Positions 1 through 8,945 of a stretch of DNA of 64,000 nt are shown here, piece by piece. The position numbers were made by a program, and so were the translations under genes. The notes beneath the pieces are model-generated. The model saw nothing but the letters and a program-made list of their open reading frames with translations, was not told the DNA's origin and ran no database searches. The stretch comes from Temperatibacter marinus (lineage in GTDB: Bacteria > Pseudomonadota > Alphaproteobacteria > Sphingomonadales > Kordiimonadaceae). The stretch is taken from positions 1-64,000 of the forward strand of contig NZ_CP123872.1 in the NCBI RefSeq assembly GCF_031598375.1, in the 5' to 3' direction. Position 1 is the first letter of the stretch; every line of letters starts with the position of its first letter.

Positions 1-687
1 ATGCGTGTCTTACTCATAGAAGATGATCCAACGGTCACCAGATCAATAGAGCTGATGCTGGCATCAGAAGGGTTTAATGTATACAGCACAGACATGGGCG
101 AGGAAGGCCTTGATCTTGGAAAGTTGTATGACTACGATATCATCCTTTTAGATCTTAACCTTCCCGATATGCATGGGTATGATGTTTTGCGCCAGCTTCG
201 GGCATCAAAAATTGAAACCCCTATCTTGATCCTCTCAGGCCTGACTGAAATGGAAAATAAGGTCAAAGGTCTCGGATTTGGGGCCGATGATTATCTCACC
301 AAACCTTTCCACAAAGAGGAACTCGTTGCGAGAATTCAGGCTATTGTTCGGCGCTCTAAAGGGCATGCGCAGTCTATCATCACGACAGGTCAGCTGTCGG
401 TAAATCTGGACCAGAAAACTGTAGAAGTGAATAAGAAACGTGTCCATCTTACTGGGAAAGAGTATGCGATGATCGAGCTCTTTTCTCTTAGAAAAGGTAC
501 GACGTTAACAAAAGAAATGTTTCTCAATCATTTATATGGGGGCATTGACGAACCTGAGTTAAAGATTATTGACGTTTTCATCTGTAAATTGCGAAAGAAA
601 ATTGCAACAGCTGCAGGCGGTGCTAATTATATCGAGACTGTGTGGGGACGAGGATATGTCCTGCGGGAACCTGAGGCTGCAGAATAA
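1..687 (+). CDS. ctrA: Cell-cycle response regulator CtrA
   Basis: OmpR-family DNA-binding response regulator of 228 aa, close to the usual CtrA length. The receiver domain (about 1-118) has the acidic pocket E7-D8-D9, phosphoacceptor D51 in LLDLNLPD and the conserved lysine K101 in LTKPF. A winged-helix output domain (about 125-225) ends in the typical WGRGYVL wing. In Alphaproteobacteria CtrA-P binds TTAA-N7-TTAA boxes and controls cell-cycle, flagellar and envelope genes, and such a box lies in this window at 6765-6779. The ATG is the first base of the window, so promoter and RBS are not visible. An intrinsic terminator follows 54 bp after the stop. Family identity is clear; regulon members are inferred. 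Confidence 0.95.
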   Translation: MRVLLIEDDPTVTRSIELMLASEGFNVYSTDMGEEGLDLGKLYDYDIILLDLNLPDMHGYDVLRQLRASKIETPILILSGLTEMENKVKGLGFGADDYLTKPFHKEELVARIQAIVRRSKGHAQSIITTGQLSVNLDQKTVEVNKKRVHLTGKEYAMIELFSLRKGTTLTKEMFLNHLYGGIDEPELKIIDVFICKLRKKIATAAGGANYIETVWGRGYVLREPEAAE

Positions 688-740
688 ATTGTCACCAATA
701 TGGATCCAATATGGATAAAGACAAAGTGTCATTGATGGTA

Positions 741-769
741 AAGGCCTGAGGAATTCAGGCCTTTTTTTT
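741..769 (+). terminator. Intrinsic terminator of ctrA
   Basis: A perfect 9-bp stem (AAGGCCTGA / TCAGGCCTT) with a 5-nt loop is followed by a run of T on the plus strand. It lies 54 bp after the ctrA stop and before the convergent gene at 800-1267, which it may also serve. Confidence 0.85.
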
Positions 770-799
770 GGCTGTAATTTTTTAGAAGCTCAAACCCAG

Positions 800-1267
800 T
801 TACTTCGAAGGGCCGTATTCAGCACAGTCCCCTTTATGGTCTGTATCCATGCCACTGACGATCTTCCAATTTTTCCCTTTAGGTTTTGCTAAAATAAATG
901 TGTTCACACCGCATCCCACCAACTTTCCATTAAAATGAATTGTAAAGGGTGCCCAAACTGTTGCCAGGTTTCCAAATTGTGTGACCTTAAGGTCAAAGAT
1001 TTTTTCATCCGCAGCCCCCTGATCCAATGTCCCGACCCACTCACTCCAACGGGGCAAAGCATCTCCCTTCACTTCGCCTTTTGAGGTGACACGGCGCAGG
1101 CTCGCACCCTCCACCCAATGTGAAAGCAGGGCCTCTTTATCCCCTGCGCGCATTGCATCAAACAAAGCCTCGATGACTTTTTGCGGCGATGTTTCTTGTT
1201 CCTCTACCGCAGAGACTTGAAGTGCTACTATGCATGTGGCTAAAATGAATGCGATTGTGTATTTCAT
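800..1267 (-). CDS. Exported NTF2-like (lumazine-binding/SnoaL-type) protein
   Basis: A 155-aa protein with an N-terminal signal peptide (hydrophobic residues 4-20, likely cleaved after VSA) and one NTF2-like alpha+beta domain. The helix with VIEALFDAMRAGDKEAL and the terminal strands with WKIVSGMD resemble the putative lumazine-binding / SnoaL-like group (PF12893 type). These cone-shaped folds are used both by small enzymes and by ligand-binding proteins, and no catalytic set can be read here, so the role is unknown. Two cysteines (in VGCGVN and GDCAEY) could form a periplasmic disulfide. The gene stands alone, convergent with ctrA and divergent from the gene at 1474. The ATG start follows GGGAGAAAAGTT, a plausible RBS. 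Confidence 0.65.
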   Translation of the reverse strand: MKYTIAFILATCIVALQVSAVEEQETSPQKVIEALFDAMRAGDKEALLSHWVEGASLRRVTSKGEVKGDALPRWSEWVGTLDQGAADEKIFDLKVTQFGNLATVWAPFTIHFNGKLVGCGVNTFILAKPKGKNWKIVSGMDTDHKGDCAEYGPSK

Positions 1268-1473
1268 AACTTTTCTCCCTCAAACCATGAGAGCAAGACA
1301 AGCAAGAAAAGTCTAGTAAGAAATTCGTTTACTAAGCATTGAGGTCTGCAGCTGTGTATCTCTTTATAACAAAAATTTCATAGAGTAACACTTTGAGTAT
1401 CTTATAGAATAATTCCACTCTTTTGCTCATTTTGTTTTTACTAAAAACCGCAGAGCCCTTATAGTTAAAGCTT
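1268..1473. other. Divergent intergenic region
   Basis: A 206-bp AT-rich spacer between the NTF2-like gene (minus) and the phosphodiesterase-like gene (plus). It must hold two divergent promoters, but I cannot assign convincing -35/-10 pairs and see no dyad symmetry worth calling. Confidence 0.4.
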
Positions 1474-2277
1474 ATGAAAAAAAGCATCAAGGCCATCACC
1501 TTCCTCTTTATAACGATTCTAGTCTTAAGCCTAGTGATTGCTATATTATCTATTGATCATGTCATAGATAATAAGGCAACCACTGCACACTTCTTTTATA
1601 ACAACTGCAAAAAGATATGGTCTCATAGGGGATACACCCAAAATACTGATCAAAATTCAATCGAGGCTATGCAAGCAGCGATTGATCTCAGCGCACCTGG
1701 GCTAGAGATCGATGTTTTTTTTGATAAAGATCATAATGAATTTATTGTCTCACATGACTATCCATACAACCTTAAAAATGGAGAGATATTAAAATTAGAA
1801 ACAGTCCTTCAAAAATTCGGAAACTCGATTTATTATTGGTTAGATTTTAAAAACTTAAGTCAAATGTCCAAAACTGAAGCCTTGGAGGCCCTAGAAGGGT
1901 TAACAAAACTTGATAAGGCATACCAGCTGAAGACTAGGACCTTGTTGGAATCTAAAAATACTCGTAATTTGTCTTTCTTTACGCAATCGAACTTCCCTAC
2001 CAGTTACTGGTTTACGCATTCTCCTGATGCAAGCGTCTTTAGATTTTGGATTGATACTTACAAAGCTAAAATTAAATATCTCTATGGTGATTTTTCTGCT
2101 ATTTCTATGGACTATAGACAGTATTCAACGCGGCTTAAAAATGCCCTAGGTGAAATCCCAATTTTACTATGGACAGTCAATGACAGTCCTCTTCTATCAA
2201 CTTATTTAAACGATAGATCAGTAAAAATAATTCTCACTGATGAACAATTTTTTGATATAAATAAATGTAGCCTTTAA
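1474..2277 (+). CDS. Membrane-anchored glycerophosphodiester phosphodiesterase-like protein
   Basis: A 267-aa protein with an N-terminal membrane anchor or uncleaved signal (residues 8-28) and a GDPD-type TIM-barrel domain. Visible family motifs are SHRGY (general acid/base His with Arg), LEIDVFFD (metal-binding Glu and Asp), VSHDYP (second His) and a late LLWTVND strand. GDPDs cleave glycerophosphodiesters to glycerol-3-phosphate and an alcohol. Here the usual ENT after HRG is replaced by QNS, so activity and substrate are uncertain. It is the first of two co-directional genes: the next starts 30 bp downstream and encodes a phosphoethanolamine-transferase-like enzyme, which suggests a shared role in envelope lipid head-group turnover. 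The pair looks more AT-rich than its neighbours, consistent with transfer. Confidence 0.7.
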   Translation: MKKSIKAITFLFITILVLSLVIAILSIDHVIDNKATTAHFFYNNCKKIWSHRGYTQNTDQNSIEAMQAAIDLSAPGLEIDVFFDKDHNEFIVSHDYPYNLKNGEILKLETVLQKFGNSIYYWLDFKNLSQMSKTEALEALEGLTKLDKAYQLKTRTLLESKNTRNLSFFTQSNFPTSYWFTHSPDASVFRFWIDTYKAKIKYLYGDFSAISMDYRQYSTRLKNALGEIPILLWTVNDSPLLSTYLNDRSVKIILTDEQFFDINKCSL

Positions 2278-2307
2278 AGTTAGGCAAGAGATTCAAAGGG
2301 ATGAAGA

Positions 2308-3879
2308 ATGAACTATAAATTACTCATTTTACCCCTCACAATACTGACTTATTGTATTCTAATCAATCTTGCTAAATTTGATGCCTCAATTGTAAAAGGC
2401 CTCATTCACATCGCTTTTCAATCTTGTTTATTGCTAGGCCTATTCACTCTTGTAAAAAGAAAAGGGATTAGACTAACTCTTGCTTTAGTATTGAGTGCGG
2501 AACTGTTTACACAACTCACGTATCAGTCCTCCCTCTCGGTAAGCCTCATCATGAGTCTCTTAAACACATCTCTTGGTGAAGTCATCTCATTCATCAGCTA
2601 CAACAGCCTTCAAATTCTTACGATTGGGCTGTTTCTATTCAGCATCACCGCAGCCCCATCCCAGCAACGTCAATCAATCTCATATCTCTTAACCTTTGTT
2701 GGCATTCTCTATGTTTTTATGCCTCTAGGTATCTCTAGCAACAACCTCTTCTCATCAGACCATTATAAAAGCTATCTAAAGACAGGGATGGCACGAGGGT
2801 TTTCGGAAAGATATACTAAAATTGAATATGCCATCCATGAGGATATTGGGGGTAGACTGCCAGCGATTAAATCAATTCGCGGCATTATGGATAGCCTCGT
2901 CTTATTTTCCCGCCAAGTCAACATCGAAAGCAGCTGGAGCCACGTCACATCCTCTCGCAATGGTAAGGATTTATTGGTCATAGGTATCGGTGAAGCACTT
3001 AGAGCTGATAATTTAGGGATTTATGGGTATTCTAGACAGACAACACCTCTCTTATCGCAACGCATAAATACACTTGATTTATTCAAAAATACATATGCGG
3101 CCGGAACAAATACATGGAGTTCTATTCCTGCAATCTTAACAAAAATGAATCAGACACCCGATCTCTCAAAATCTATTATCAATCTGGCAAAAGATGCCGG
3201 GTATACAACTTACTGGATCTCAAATCATGCCAAGGTAAGCCGCTGGGATTTTTCAGTGTCTGCTCTGGCGGGTCAAGCCGACCATTCTTTCTTTTTTTCC
3301 ACAGATGAAGGCGGGGAAGTCTACGATGAGGCGTTGTTAAAGACGCTAAAGACCATGCTTGTAAAGAGGGACGATAAATCCCTTTTTATCTTACACTTTT
3401 ATGGGTCACATATGTCATTTGAAGATCGCTACCCTAAGAATTTCTCTAAATTCAGAGGCGAAAACTCGTCTTTAGACCGCTATGATAACTCAATTCTATA
3501 TACTGATTATGTTCAGGATAAGATCATAGACTTGGTGGCCGCAGAAAAAGGAAAATATCTATTCTTTGCAGACCACGGACTTACCTCACCAGAGGGTAAA
3601 ATACCTTTGAGGCATGATGTCAGAAAAAGCCCAGATCCGAATTCATTAAAAGTACCGTTTTTTACATTTCCAAAAGAAGAGTTTTTAACAAGCCTTCATG
3701 AAAAAGAGGCTATTTCCCTTTATTATTTTGAATGTATTTTCTCGAGATGGGCGGCTATTACTGCCCCTGACCTACAGGCGAACAAACATTGTGAAACCAA
3801 GAGCGGCGATCAAGATATCCAGTTTCTTGATTCCAACCTGAAACTTCATACGATCTCCTCGCAAAAGAAGTCACACTAG
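2308..3879 (+). CDS. Phosphoethanolamine transferase-like membrane enzyme (EptA/sulfatase fold)
   Basis: A 523-aa inner-membrane protein with about four to five hydrophobic segments in residues 1-145, then a large periplasmic alkaline-phosphatase-fold domain. Family motifs: GIGEALRADNLGIYGYSR (metal-binding Glu), NTWSSIPAIL (region of the nucleophile Thr), HFYGSHMSFEDRYP, and FADHGL (metal-binding Asp-His). EptA/LptA/OpgE relatives move phosphoethanolamine from phosphatidylethanolamine to lipid A, glycans or proteins; which acceptor applies here cannot be told. The ATG follows AAAGGGATGAAGA. The gene shares a transcription unit with the GDPD-like gene 30 bp upstream. Its stop overlaps the stop of the convergent PHA depolymerase within CTAG. 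Confidence 0.75.
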   Translation: MNYKLLILPLTILTYCILINLAKFDASIVKGLIHIAFQSCLLLGLFTLVKRKGIRLTLALVLSAELFTQLTYQSSLSVSLIMSLLNTSLGEVISFISYNSLQILTIGLFLFSITAAPSQQRQSISYLLTFVGILYVFMPLGISSNNLFSSDHYKSYLKTGMARGFSERYTKIEYAIHEDIGGRLPAIKSIRGIMDSLVLFSRQVNIESSWSHVTSSRNGKDLLVIGIGEALRADNLGIYGYSRQTTPLLSQRINTLDLFKNTYAAGTNTWSSIPAILTKMNQTPDLSKSIINLAKDAGYTTYWISNHAKVSRWDFSVSALAGQADHSFFFSTDEGGEVYDEALLKTLKTMLVKRDDKSLFILHFYGSHMSFEDRYPKNFSKFRGENSSLDRYDNSILYTDYVQDKIIDLVAAEKGKYLFFADHGLTSPEGKIPLRHDVRKSPDPNSLKVPFFTFPKEEFLTSLHEKEAISLYYFECIFSRWAAITAPDLQANKHCETKSGDQDIQFLDSNLKLHTISSQKKSH

Positions 3880-5117
3880 GCTGTTTTTTTCTTCACCTTC
3901 TGATCATGTTTTCGAACAAAATCTTTAAAGCGCGGACAAATGTCCTCTCTCCAGCGTCGACCATTAAAGATACCATAGTGTCCGACTTTGGGGGCAAGGT
4001 AATAGTCTTTTAATTCATGCGGCAGTGACGTTGAAATATCCAAAGCAGCCTTCGTCTGTCCCTGACCAGAAATATCATCTAGCTCCCCTTCTATAGCAAG
4101 AATAGCTGTCTCGTTGATTGCTTCTGGTTTAATGGTCCGCCCCTTTGAAACCCACTTTCCATCGGGTAAAAGGTGACGCTGAAATACAATATCAATCGTC
4201 TGCAAATAGAATTCTGCAGTCATGTCCATCACTGCCCGATATTCTTCGTAAAAAGCCCTCGTTTTATTTGCGCTCTCTCCGTCGCCGGTGACCAGTTTCT
4301 CAAACATTTCATTATGCTTATCCACATGATCACCTAGATTCATTGTCATAAAGCCTGCGAGTTGCAGAAATCCAGGGTAAACTTTTCTCATCATTCCAGG
4401 ATTTGGTGCTGGAACCATCGTGATAACGTTATTTTCAAACCAACTATAGGGGCGATCTTGCGCCAACTGATTTACCTCTGTCGGGCTTTTTCTTGTATCG
4501 ATCGGGCCACCCATCAGTGTCATTGAGGCAGGCGTACACGGATGATCTTCTTCACTCATAAGAGCAAGAGCAGCATAAACAGGCACACAAGGCTGACAAA
4601 CGGCTAATATATGTGTGTTCGGTCCTAAATCCTCTAACCAATCAACAATATAATCAACATAATCGTCTAAATCGAAACTGCCCTCCGTCATGGGAATTTT
4701 TCGGGCATCGCGCCAATCTGTGATATAAACATCATGATCTGGCAAAAGAGCTTCAACTGTTCCCCGTAATAAAGTGGCATAATGTCCAGACATGGGAGCG
4801 ACAATCAATACCCGAGGATCACTGCAATGAGTTTTCCTCTTAAAATGTTTAAGTTGCCCAAACGGGCGACGGCTAACAATTTGCTCTTCTACCTCAATGG
4901 TCTGCCCCTCAATAATCGTTGAAGTCAGGCCGAATTTAGGCTTGCCGTATCGTCGCGTTAACTGTTCGAGAATATCAAAGCTTGCAGAGGCAAAACGCCC
5001 TGCCGGTGTATGAGATACAGGATTAGTCGGGTTAGAATAAAACTTCTGTCCCTGTGTTGCCATATAGCGCATTGGCGCAAAAGCCATCTGTTGCATTTCA
5101 TAAAATGTGTATAGCAT
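3876..5117 (-). CDS. phaZ: Intracellular polyhydroxyalkanoate depolymerase
   Basis: A 413-aa alpha/beta-hydrolase of the intracellular PHB depolymerase family (DepA/PhaZ1 type), which hydrolyses stored polyhydroxyalkanoate granules. The N-terminal MLYTFYEMQQMAFAPMR is the hallmark of this family. The cysteine of AVCQPCVP is the catalytic nucleophile (these enzymes use Cys rather than Ser), with ELDDIS and KVGHYGIFNG supplying Asp and His. The frame stays open upstream to 5231, but that extension overlaps the kinase gene and lacks family similarity, so the ATG at 5117 is chosen. It lies 16 bp after the kinase stop, so the two probably share a transcript. It implies that the cell stores PHB. 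Confidence 0.9.
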   Translation of the reverse strand: MLYTFYEMQQMAFAPMRYMATQGQKFYSNPTNPVSHTPAGRFASASFDILEQLTRRYGKPKFGLTSTIIEGQTIEVEEQIVSRRPFGQLKHFKRKTHCSDPRVLIVAPMSGHYATLLRGTVEALLPDHDVYITDWRDARKIPMTEGSFDLDDYVDYIVDWLEDLGPNTHILAVCQPCVPVYAALALMSEEDHPCTPASMTLMGGPIDTRKSPTEVNQLAQDRPYSWFENNVITMVPAPNPGMMRKVYPGFLQLAGFMTMNLGDHVDKHNEMFEKLVTGDGESANKTRAFYEEYRAVMDMTAEFYLQTIDIVFQRHLLPDGKWVSKGRTIKPEAINETAILAIEGELDDISGQGQTKAALDISTSLPHELKDYYLAPKVGHYGIFNGRRWREDICPRFKDFVRKHDQKVKKKTA

Positions 5118-5133
5118 GATAAACTTTCTGATA

Positions 5134-6714
5134 CTAAGAACTTGAGATAGAACGCTCTGCTGGGAAATTAATTGTAATTTTTGTCCCTTCACCCATTTCA
5201 CTGTCCAGTTCAATGGTGCCTTCATGTTCATTCACAAAGGAAGCAACAATCGCAAGGCCCAGTCCTGTTCCTTCGTGGGAACGACTTAAAGCGCCTGAGG
5301 CTCTCATAAAGGGCGTGAAAATGTCTTCATGCTCTTCTGAAGGGATGCCAATACCGGTATCCTCAACATAGACCGAGCACCCACCGTCCTCTCGGATATG
5401 TGCTTCTAAATGGACTTTTCCTGATTCAGGTGTAAATTTTATGGCATTGGAAAGGATATTGATGACGGACTGCTTAATGCGCAGCCGATCCCCATGCAAC
5501 AGAGGGAGGTCGTTAGGGATCTTACTGGTAAGTTTTAAACTCTTAGACGCGGCTTGCCCACTCATCAGAGAAACGCTTTCATTCAGTAAATCTGTAAAGG
5601 CAAAGTCTTCAGGTTCCATCTGCATTTGGCCCGCTTCAATTTTCGCCAAATCCAAGACTTCACCAAGCAACGCTCCTAAATGTTCACTGCTGTCCTTAAT
5701 ATCATTCAAATAAGATTTATAGCGGTCATTTCCAATGGGACCAAACATCTCGTCACTCATAATACTAGAAAAACCAATAATCGCATTCAACGGCGTTCTT
5801 AATTCGTGGGAGACATTAGCAAGGAAAGCTGATTTAGCACGGTTTGCCTTCTCCGCCTCTTCTTTCGTTGCTATCAATTCCATGGTGATTTTACGACCAT
5901 TCTGCACTTCTTTTTCGAGTTCCCAAGTCCTTTTACGAAGGGTATCTTCAGACGAAGCCAGCGCTTTGTTCGTTGCTCGCATATTGTCCAACATTGCTTG
6001 TGACTTATCAAAAGCATTATTCAGAGATTGTGCAAGAATACCGATTTCATCTTCGCGATGATTTTCTGCAATTGGGATTCGGCGCTCACCGGGCTGCTCG
6101 GGGTCAATTAAACTCACCTGTCCAACCATCTGCGAGAGAGGTTTCGTCAGAGACGCATAAAAGACAAAATACAAAAGCCCCACAAGGAGAAAATTGCGGA
6201 TAAACCCTGACAGAAAAATTGTCATCACGCGGGAGAAAAAGGGCTGCATACCGAGGGCTTTATCAACGACCACTTCTAATCGGCCTGGCTTATCAGAGAA
6301 AGTGTTTTCAACTTCAAGGTCACGAGAGAATGTGATCATATCCGTTACAAAAGAGCGGGCTATCCTAAGAGTTGTGCTGTTCTTACTGAGTTCTTGGTCT
6401 GTTGAAACATCTCTATAGGACGCAAGAATTTCATTATTCTCATCAATAATCCGGGCTTCCCGAATGAAAGGATAAATGACAAGCCCTTCTACCATTTCTT
6501 CCGCCAACTCAGGATCAAGAATCATTACAACACGAGAAGAAGATTTAGAGTGCACCAGCATAATCTCTTCTACAGAACGAGAGAGCTCATCCCCTTCTTG
6601 CAAATAATCCCAATAAACCTGGAGGCAGGAAAGCAAAATTCCAACAGAAAAGGCGATGAGAACTGCTGTCCTTGCCATCTTAAAAGATAATCTTTTCTGC
6701 CAATCCGACTTCAA
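5134..6714 (-). CDS. Membrane sensor histidine kinase (HAMP-HisKA-HATPase_c)
   Basis: A 526-aa sensor kinase. A transmembrane helix at about 14-32, a periplasmic domain at 33-165, a second helix at 166-188 and a HAMP-like linker come first, then a coiled coil at about 240-295. The HisKA dimerisation domain has H303 in NVSHELRTPLN, and the ATPase domain has N-box NILSNAIKFTP, DTGIGIP and GTGLGLAI. There is no receiver domain, so its partner regulator is encoded elsewhere. The start is TTG, supported by a strong GGGGAGG RBS 5 nt upstream. A CtrA-type box sits about 50-65 bp upstream of this start, so cell-cycle control is plausible. It resembles the PleC/DivJ-like group in its kinase core, but I cannot assign it to one. 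Confidence 0.88.
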   Translation of the reverse strand: MKSDWQKRLSFKMARTAVLIAFSVGILLSCLQVYWDYLQEGDELSRSVEEIMLVHSKSSSRVVMILDPELAEEMVEGLVIYPFIREARIIDENNEILASYRDVSTDQELSKNSTTLRIARSFVTDMITFSRDLEVENTFSDKPGRLEVVVDKALGMQPFFSRVMTIFLSGFIRNFLLVGLLYFVFYASLTKPLSQMVGQVSLIDPEQPGERRIPIAENHREDEIGILAQSLNNAFDKSQAMLDNMRATNKALASSEDTLRKRTWELEKEVQNGRKITMELIATKEEAEKANRAKSAFLANVSHELRTPLNAIIGFSSIMSDEMFGPIGNDRYKSYLNDIKDSSEHLGALLGEVLDLAKIEAGQMQMEPEDFAFTDLLNESVSLMSGQAASKSLKLTSKIPNDLPLLHGDRLRIKQSVINILSNAIKFTPESGKVHLEAHIREDGGCSVYVEDTGIGIPSEEHEDIFTPFMRASGALSRSHEGTGLGLAIVASFVNEHEGTIELDSEMGEGTKITINFPAERSISSS

Positions 6715-6764
6715 ATAAACCTCCCCAAGCCAACTATTCGAGACAACGTCGTGAATAGTAACAG

Positions 6765-6779
6765 TTAATTCTTTATTAA
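6765..6779 (-). promoter_or_regulatory. Candidate CtrA-binding site (TTAA-N7-TTAA)
   Basis: On the minus strand the sequence reads TTAATAAAGAATTAAC, an exact TTAA-N7-TTAA full site followed by C, as in the Caulobacter CtrA consensus. It lies 51 bp upstream of the histidine kinase start and is the only perfect match I noticed in the intergenic regions. CtrA itself is encoded at the window start. Binding is inferred from the motif only. Confidence 0.55.
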
Positions 6780-6882
6780 GTGTAAACGAAGACTACTGTC
6801 ATTTCCTCTTTCTGACCAGTGAAATATTAGGGAATGATGCTTTTGCGCTGCAAAAAAGACATCCGATATTAACAGTAAACTT

Positions 6883-7302
6883 TTACCACTTTCCAACATT
6901 CCCCATAGATGCCCAAGGTTCTTTGGGAGGCAGCCTTTCCCCTTGCTGTAATAACTCTATGGAAATATTATCAGGGGACCTAACAAATGCCATATGACCA
7001 TCGCGGGGTGGACGGTTAATTGTGACACCCGCATCCATCAGGCGCTGACATGTCTCATAAATATTTTCAACATGATAGGCTAAATGCCCAAAGTTTCGAC
7101 CTTCATCATAGACTTCGGGATCCCAGTTGTATGTAAGTTCAACCTGAGAAGATTCGTCGCCTTCAGCAGCTAAAAATACAAGGGTAAAACGACCGGCCGG
7201 CACCTCTTTACGATTCACCTCTGTGAGGCCGAGTTTTTTACAATAAAAATCTAGAGACTCATCTAAGTCTGAGACACGAACCATTGTGTGTAAATATTTC
7301 AT
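6883..7302 (-). CDS. gloA: Lactoylglutathione lyase (glyoxalase I)
   Basis: A 139-aa glyoxalase I that isomerises the glutathione-methylglyoxal hemithioacetal to S-lactoylglutathione in the cytosol. It has two VOC beta-alpha-beta-beta-beta modules. Metal ligands are H5 in YLHTMVRV, the Glu of QVELTYNW, the His of FGHLAYHV and the Glu of ISIELLQ. The motif [11 protein letters not shown] is typical of GloA. The ATG follows AGGGAATTTT. It is the last gene of a tight minus-strand cluster GNAT-fRMsr-gloA (8 bp after the fRMsr stop), which groups carbonyl and oxidative damage defence. Confidence 0.93.
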   Translation of the reverse strand: MKYLHTMVRVSDLDESLDFYCKKLGLTEVNRKEVPAGRFTLVFLAAEGDESSQVELTYNWDPEVYDEGRNFGHLAYHVENIYETCQRLMDAGVTINRPPRDGHMAFVRSPDNISIELLQQGERLPPKEPWASMGNVGKW

Positions 7303-7310
7303 AAAATTCC

Positions 7311-7802
7311 CTATGTGAAGATTTGCTTCATCAATCGCTCTAAGGCGACCTGATCAACGTTATTAAAGGACCCTAAATCTGTAGAATCCACATCAAATAC
7401 AGCCAATAATTTGCCCTTTTGATCAAGAACAGGCACGACTATTTCAGACTGACTCCGACTATCACACGCAATATGATTTGGATGCGCATGAACGTCATCT
7501 ACAATTTGCGTTTCCTTTTCCTGCGCTGCAAGACCACAAACTCCCCGGCCAAATGCAATTCTAAGACAGCCTAGGGTACCCTGATAGGGGCCGACAATTA
7601 ATTCATCCTCTTTCAGCGGGTCGACAATGTAAAATCCGGTCCAAAAATATGTTTCAGGAAAGGCCTGAGAAAGTAGACAGCTAATAGTGGCCATTTGGGC
7701 TATTCTATTTTCCTCACCGTCAAGAACTGCAAGGATTTGGCCTTCAACCTCAGTGTAAATCTGTTCTTTTCGTGTATCTTCTAATTTCATATTAAGCGTC
7801 AC
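7311..7802 (-). CDS. msrC: Free methionine-(R)-sulfoxide reductase (GAF domain)
   Basis: A 163-aa single-GAF-domain protein of the fRMsr family, which reduces free methionine-R-sulfoxide with thioredoxin as electron source. The three family cysteines are present in [18 protein letters not shown] and [15 protein letters not shown]. The ligand loop WTGFYIV and the closing motif VFDVDS match E. coli YebR. The longest frame begins at a GTG (7802) overlapping the stop of the upstream acetyltransferase gene by 11 nt. An ATG at 7790 would remove four residues and the overlap, and I cannot decide between them. Either way the genes look translationally coupled. Confidence 0.9.
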   Translation of the reverse strand: MTLNMKLEDTRKEQIYTEVEGQILAVLDGEENRIAQMATISCLLSQAFPETYFWTGFYIVDPLKEDELIVGPYQGTLGCLRIAFGRGVCGLAAQEKETQIVDDVHAHPNHIACDSRSQSEIVVPVLDQKGKLLAVFDVDSTDLGSFNNVDQVALERLMKQIFT

Positions 7803-8280
7803 TTATTCTTTTTATAAATTCACTATCACCATCAAAGTGTACTCGACCTGTTTCAAGTTCAGCACCCATTTTCTCGTAGAAAGTAATGGCAATTTCGTTG
7901 AAATCAAGGGCTGACCATTCCATGGCGATACAGTTTTTATGCTGAGCAAATCTAGATATCTCCTGCATGAAGGAAAACCCTGCACCCTTCCCTCTTGCCT
8001 TTTGTTGAATATACACATCTTCGATATAGAGTACAGGCTTCCCTCTGAAACTTGAAAATTTTATCGCAAGCAAGGCGTAGCCTACTATGTGACCATCTCG
8101 TTCAGCAACCAATCCATAACCGATTGGGTGAGGTGAAAAAAGGATACTCTCTAAATCTTGAACCGATGCAACAACAGCATCAGGCCGCCTTTCATGCGTT
8201 GCTAATTCTTTGATAAGAGCTAAAACAATCGTGAGATCTTTCTTTTCAACAGGTCTAAAAAACATGCTTTTTCTTTTCAT
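7792..8280 (-). CDS. GNAT-family N-acetyltransferase (SSAT-like)
   Basis: A 162-aa acetyl-CoA-dependent acetyltransferase with one GNAT domain: strand-helix FRPVEKKDLTIVLALIKELA, the strand LYIEDVYIQ, the acetyl-CoA pyrophosphate loop QKARGKGAGF (Q/R-x-x-G-x-G/A) and the C-terminal AITFYEKMGAE. The pattern ELATHERRPDAV and IEDVYI resembles diamine (spermidine/spermine-type) or thialysine acetyltransferases, but substrate cannot be fixed from sequence. It is the first gene of the unit with fRMsr and gloA. An in-frame ATG five codons later (8265) is an alternative start. Confidence 0.75.
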   Translation of the reverse strand: MKRKSMFFRPVEKKDLTIVLALIKELATHERRPDAVVASVQDLESILFSPHPIGYGLVAERDGHIVGYALLAIKFSSFRGKPVLYIEDVYIQQKARGKGAGFSFMQEISRFAQHKNCIAMEWSALDFNEIAITFYEKMGAELETGRVHFDGDSEFIKRISDA

Positions 8281-8344
8281 TGATTAGGGAATAGCCTATA
8301 TAGCATAGGATCTCTCTATAAAGGGAAAAGAAGAATTTAGCACT

Positions 8345-8917
8345 ATGAAAAAAGTTATCATTGGCATTGGCGGCGCAAGCGGCTCTCTTTACGGCATTCG
8401 TCTTCTAGAAGTCCTTAAACCTATTGAGGAAATAGAAACACATCTGGTTATGTCAAAAACTGGCCGGATGAATATTGGACTAGAAACCGAATATACCGTT
8501 ATAGAGGTAGAAGGCTTAGCAGACTTTGTGCATAAAAACTCAAATGTCGGAGCCTCGATTGCTAGTGGGAGCTTTAAGACAGACTGCATGATTGTCGCAG
8601 CGTGTTCCATGAAAAACCTATCCGGCATTGTTCATAGCTTTGCAGATGATTTACTAACTCGCGCTGCTGATGTAATTCTCAAAGAAAACAGACAGCTCAT
8701 TCTGATGCCTCGTGAAACACCCTTACATGCTGGTCACTGTGAACTGTTACTTAAGGCAACACAAATTGGGGCTCTCGTAGCACCGCCCATGCCTGCTCTT
8801 TATACGAAACCACAAACAATTGATGAGATGATTAACCATACCGTTGGCCGTATCTTAGACTTGGCACATATTGATAGTGGCCTTGTGGATCGGTGGCCTG
8901 GGGCAGAAAACCTTTAG
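8345..8917 (+). CDS. ubiX: Flavin prenyltransferase UbiX
   Basis: A 190-aa flavoprotein that attaches a dimethylallyl group to FMN, making the prenyl-FMN cofactor for UbiD-type decarboxylases of ubiquinone synthesis. The N-terminal GIGGASGSLYGIRLLE is the FMN-binding signature; MKNLSGIVHSFADDLLTRAADVILKE and LMPRETPLHAGH are further family blocks, and PPMPALYTKP closes the active site. Length fits the family (about 190 aa). It is monocistronic here: it diverges from the GNAT gene with a 64-bp spacer and converges on the flavoprotein gene. No ubiD is in the window. Confidence 0.93.
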   Translation: MKKVIIGIGGASGSLYGIRLLEVLKPIEEIETHLVMSKTGRMNIGLETEYTVIEVEGLADFVHKNSNVGASIASGSFKTDCMIVAACSMKNLSGIVHSFADDLLTRAADVILKENRQLILMPRETPLHAGHCELLLKATQIGALVAPPMPALYTKPQTIDEMINHTVGRILDLAHIDSGLVDRWPGAENL

Positions 8918-8945
8918 ATTTACATATTTCCAAAGTCACCTTTTT

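Noticed and set aside
5118-5231. 38-codon N-terminal extension of the PHA depolymerase
   Set aside because: It overlaps the kinase gene in another frame. The family start MLYTFYEMQQMA lies at 5117.
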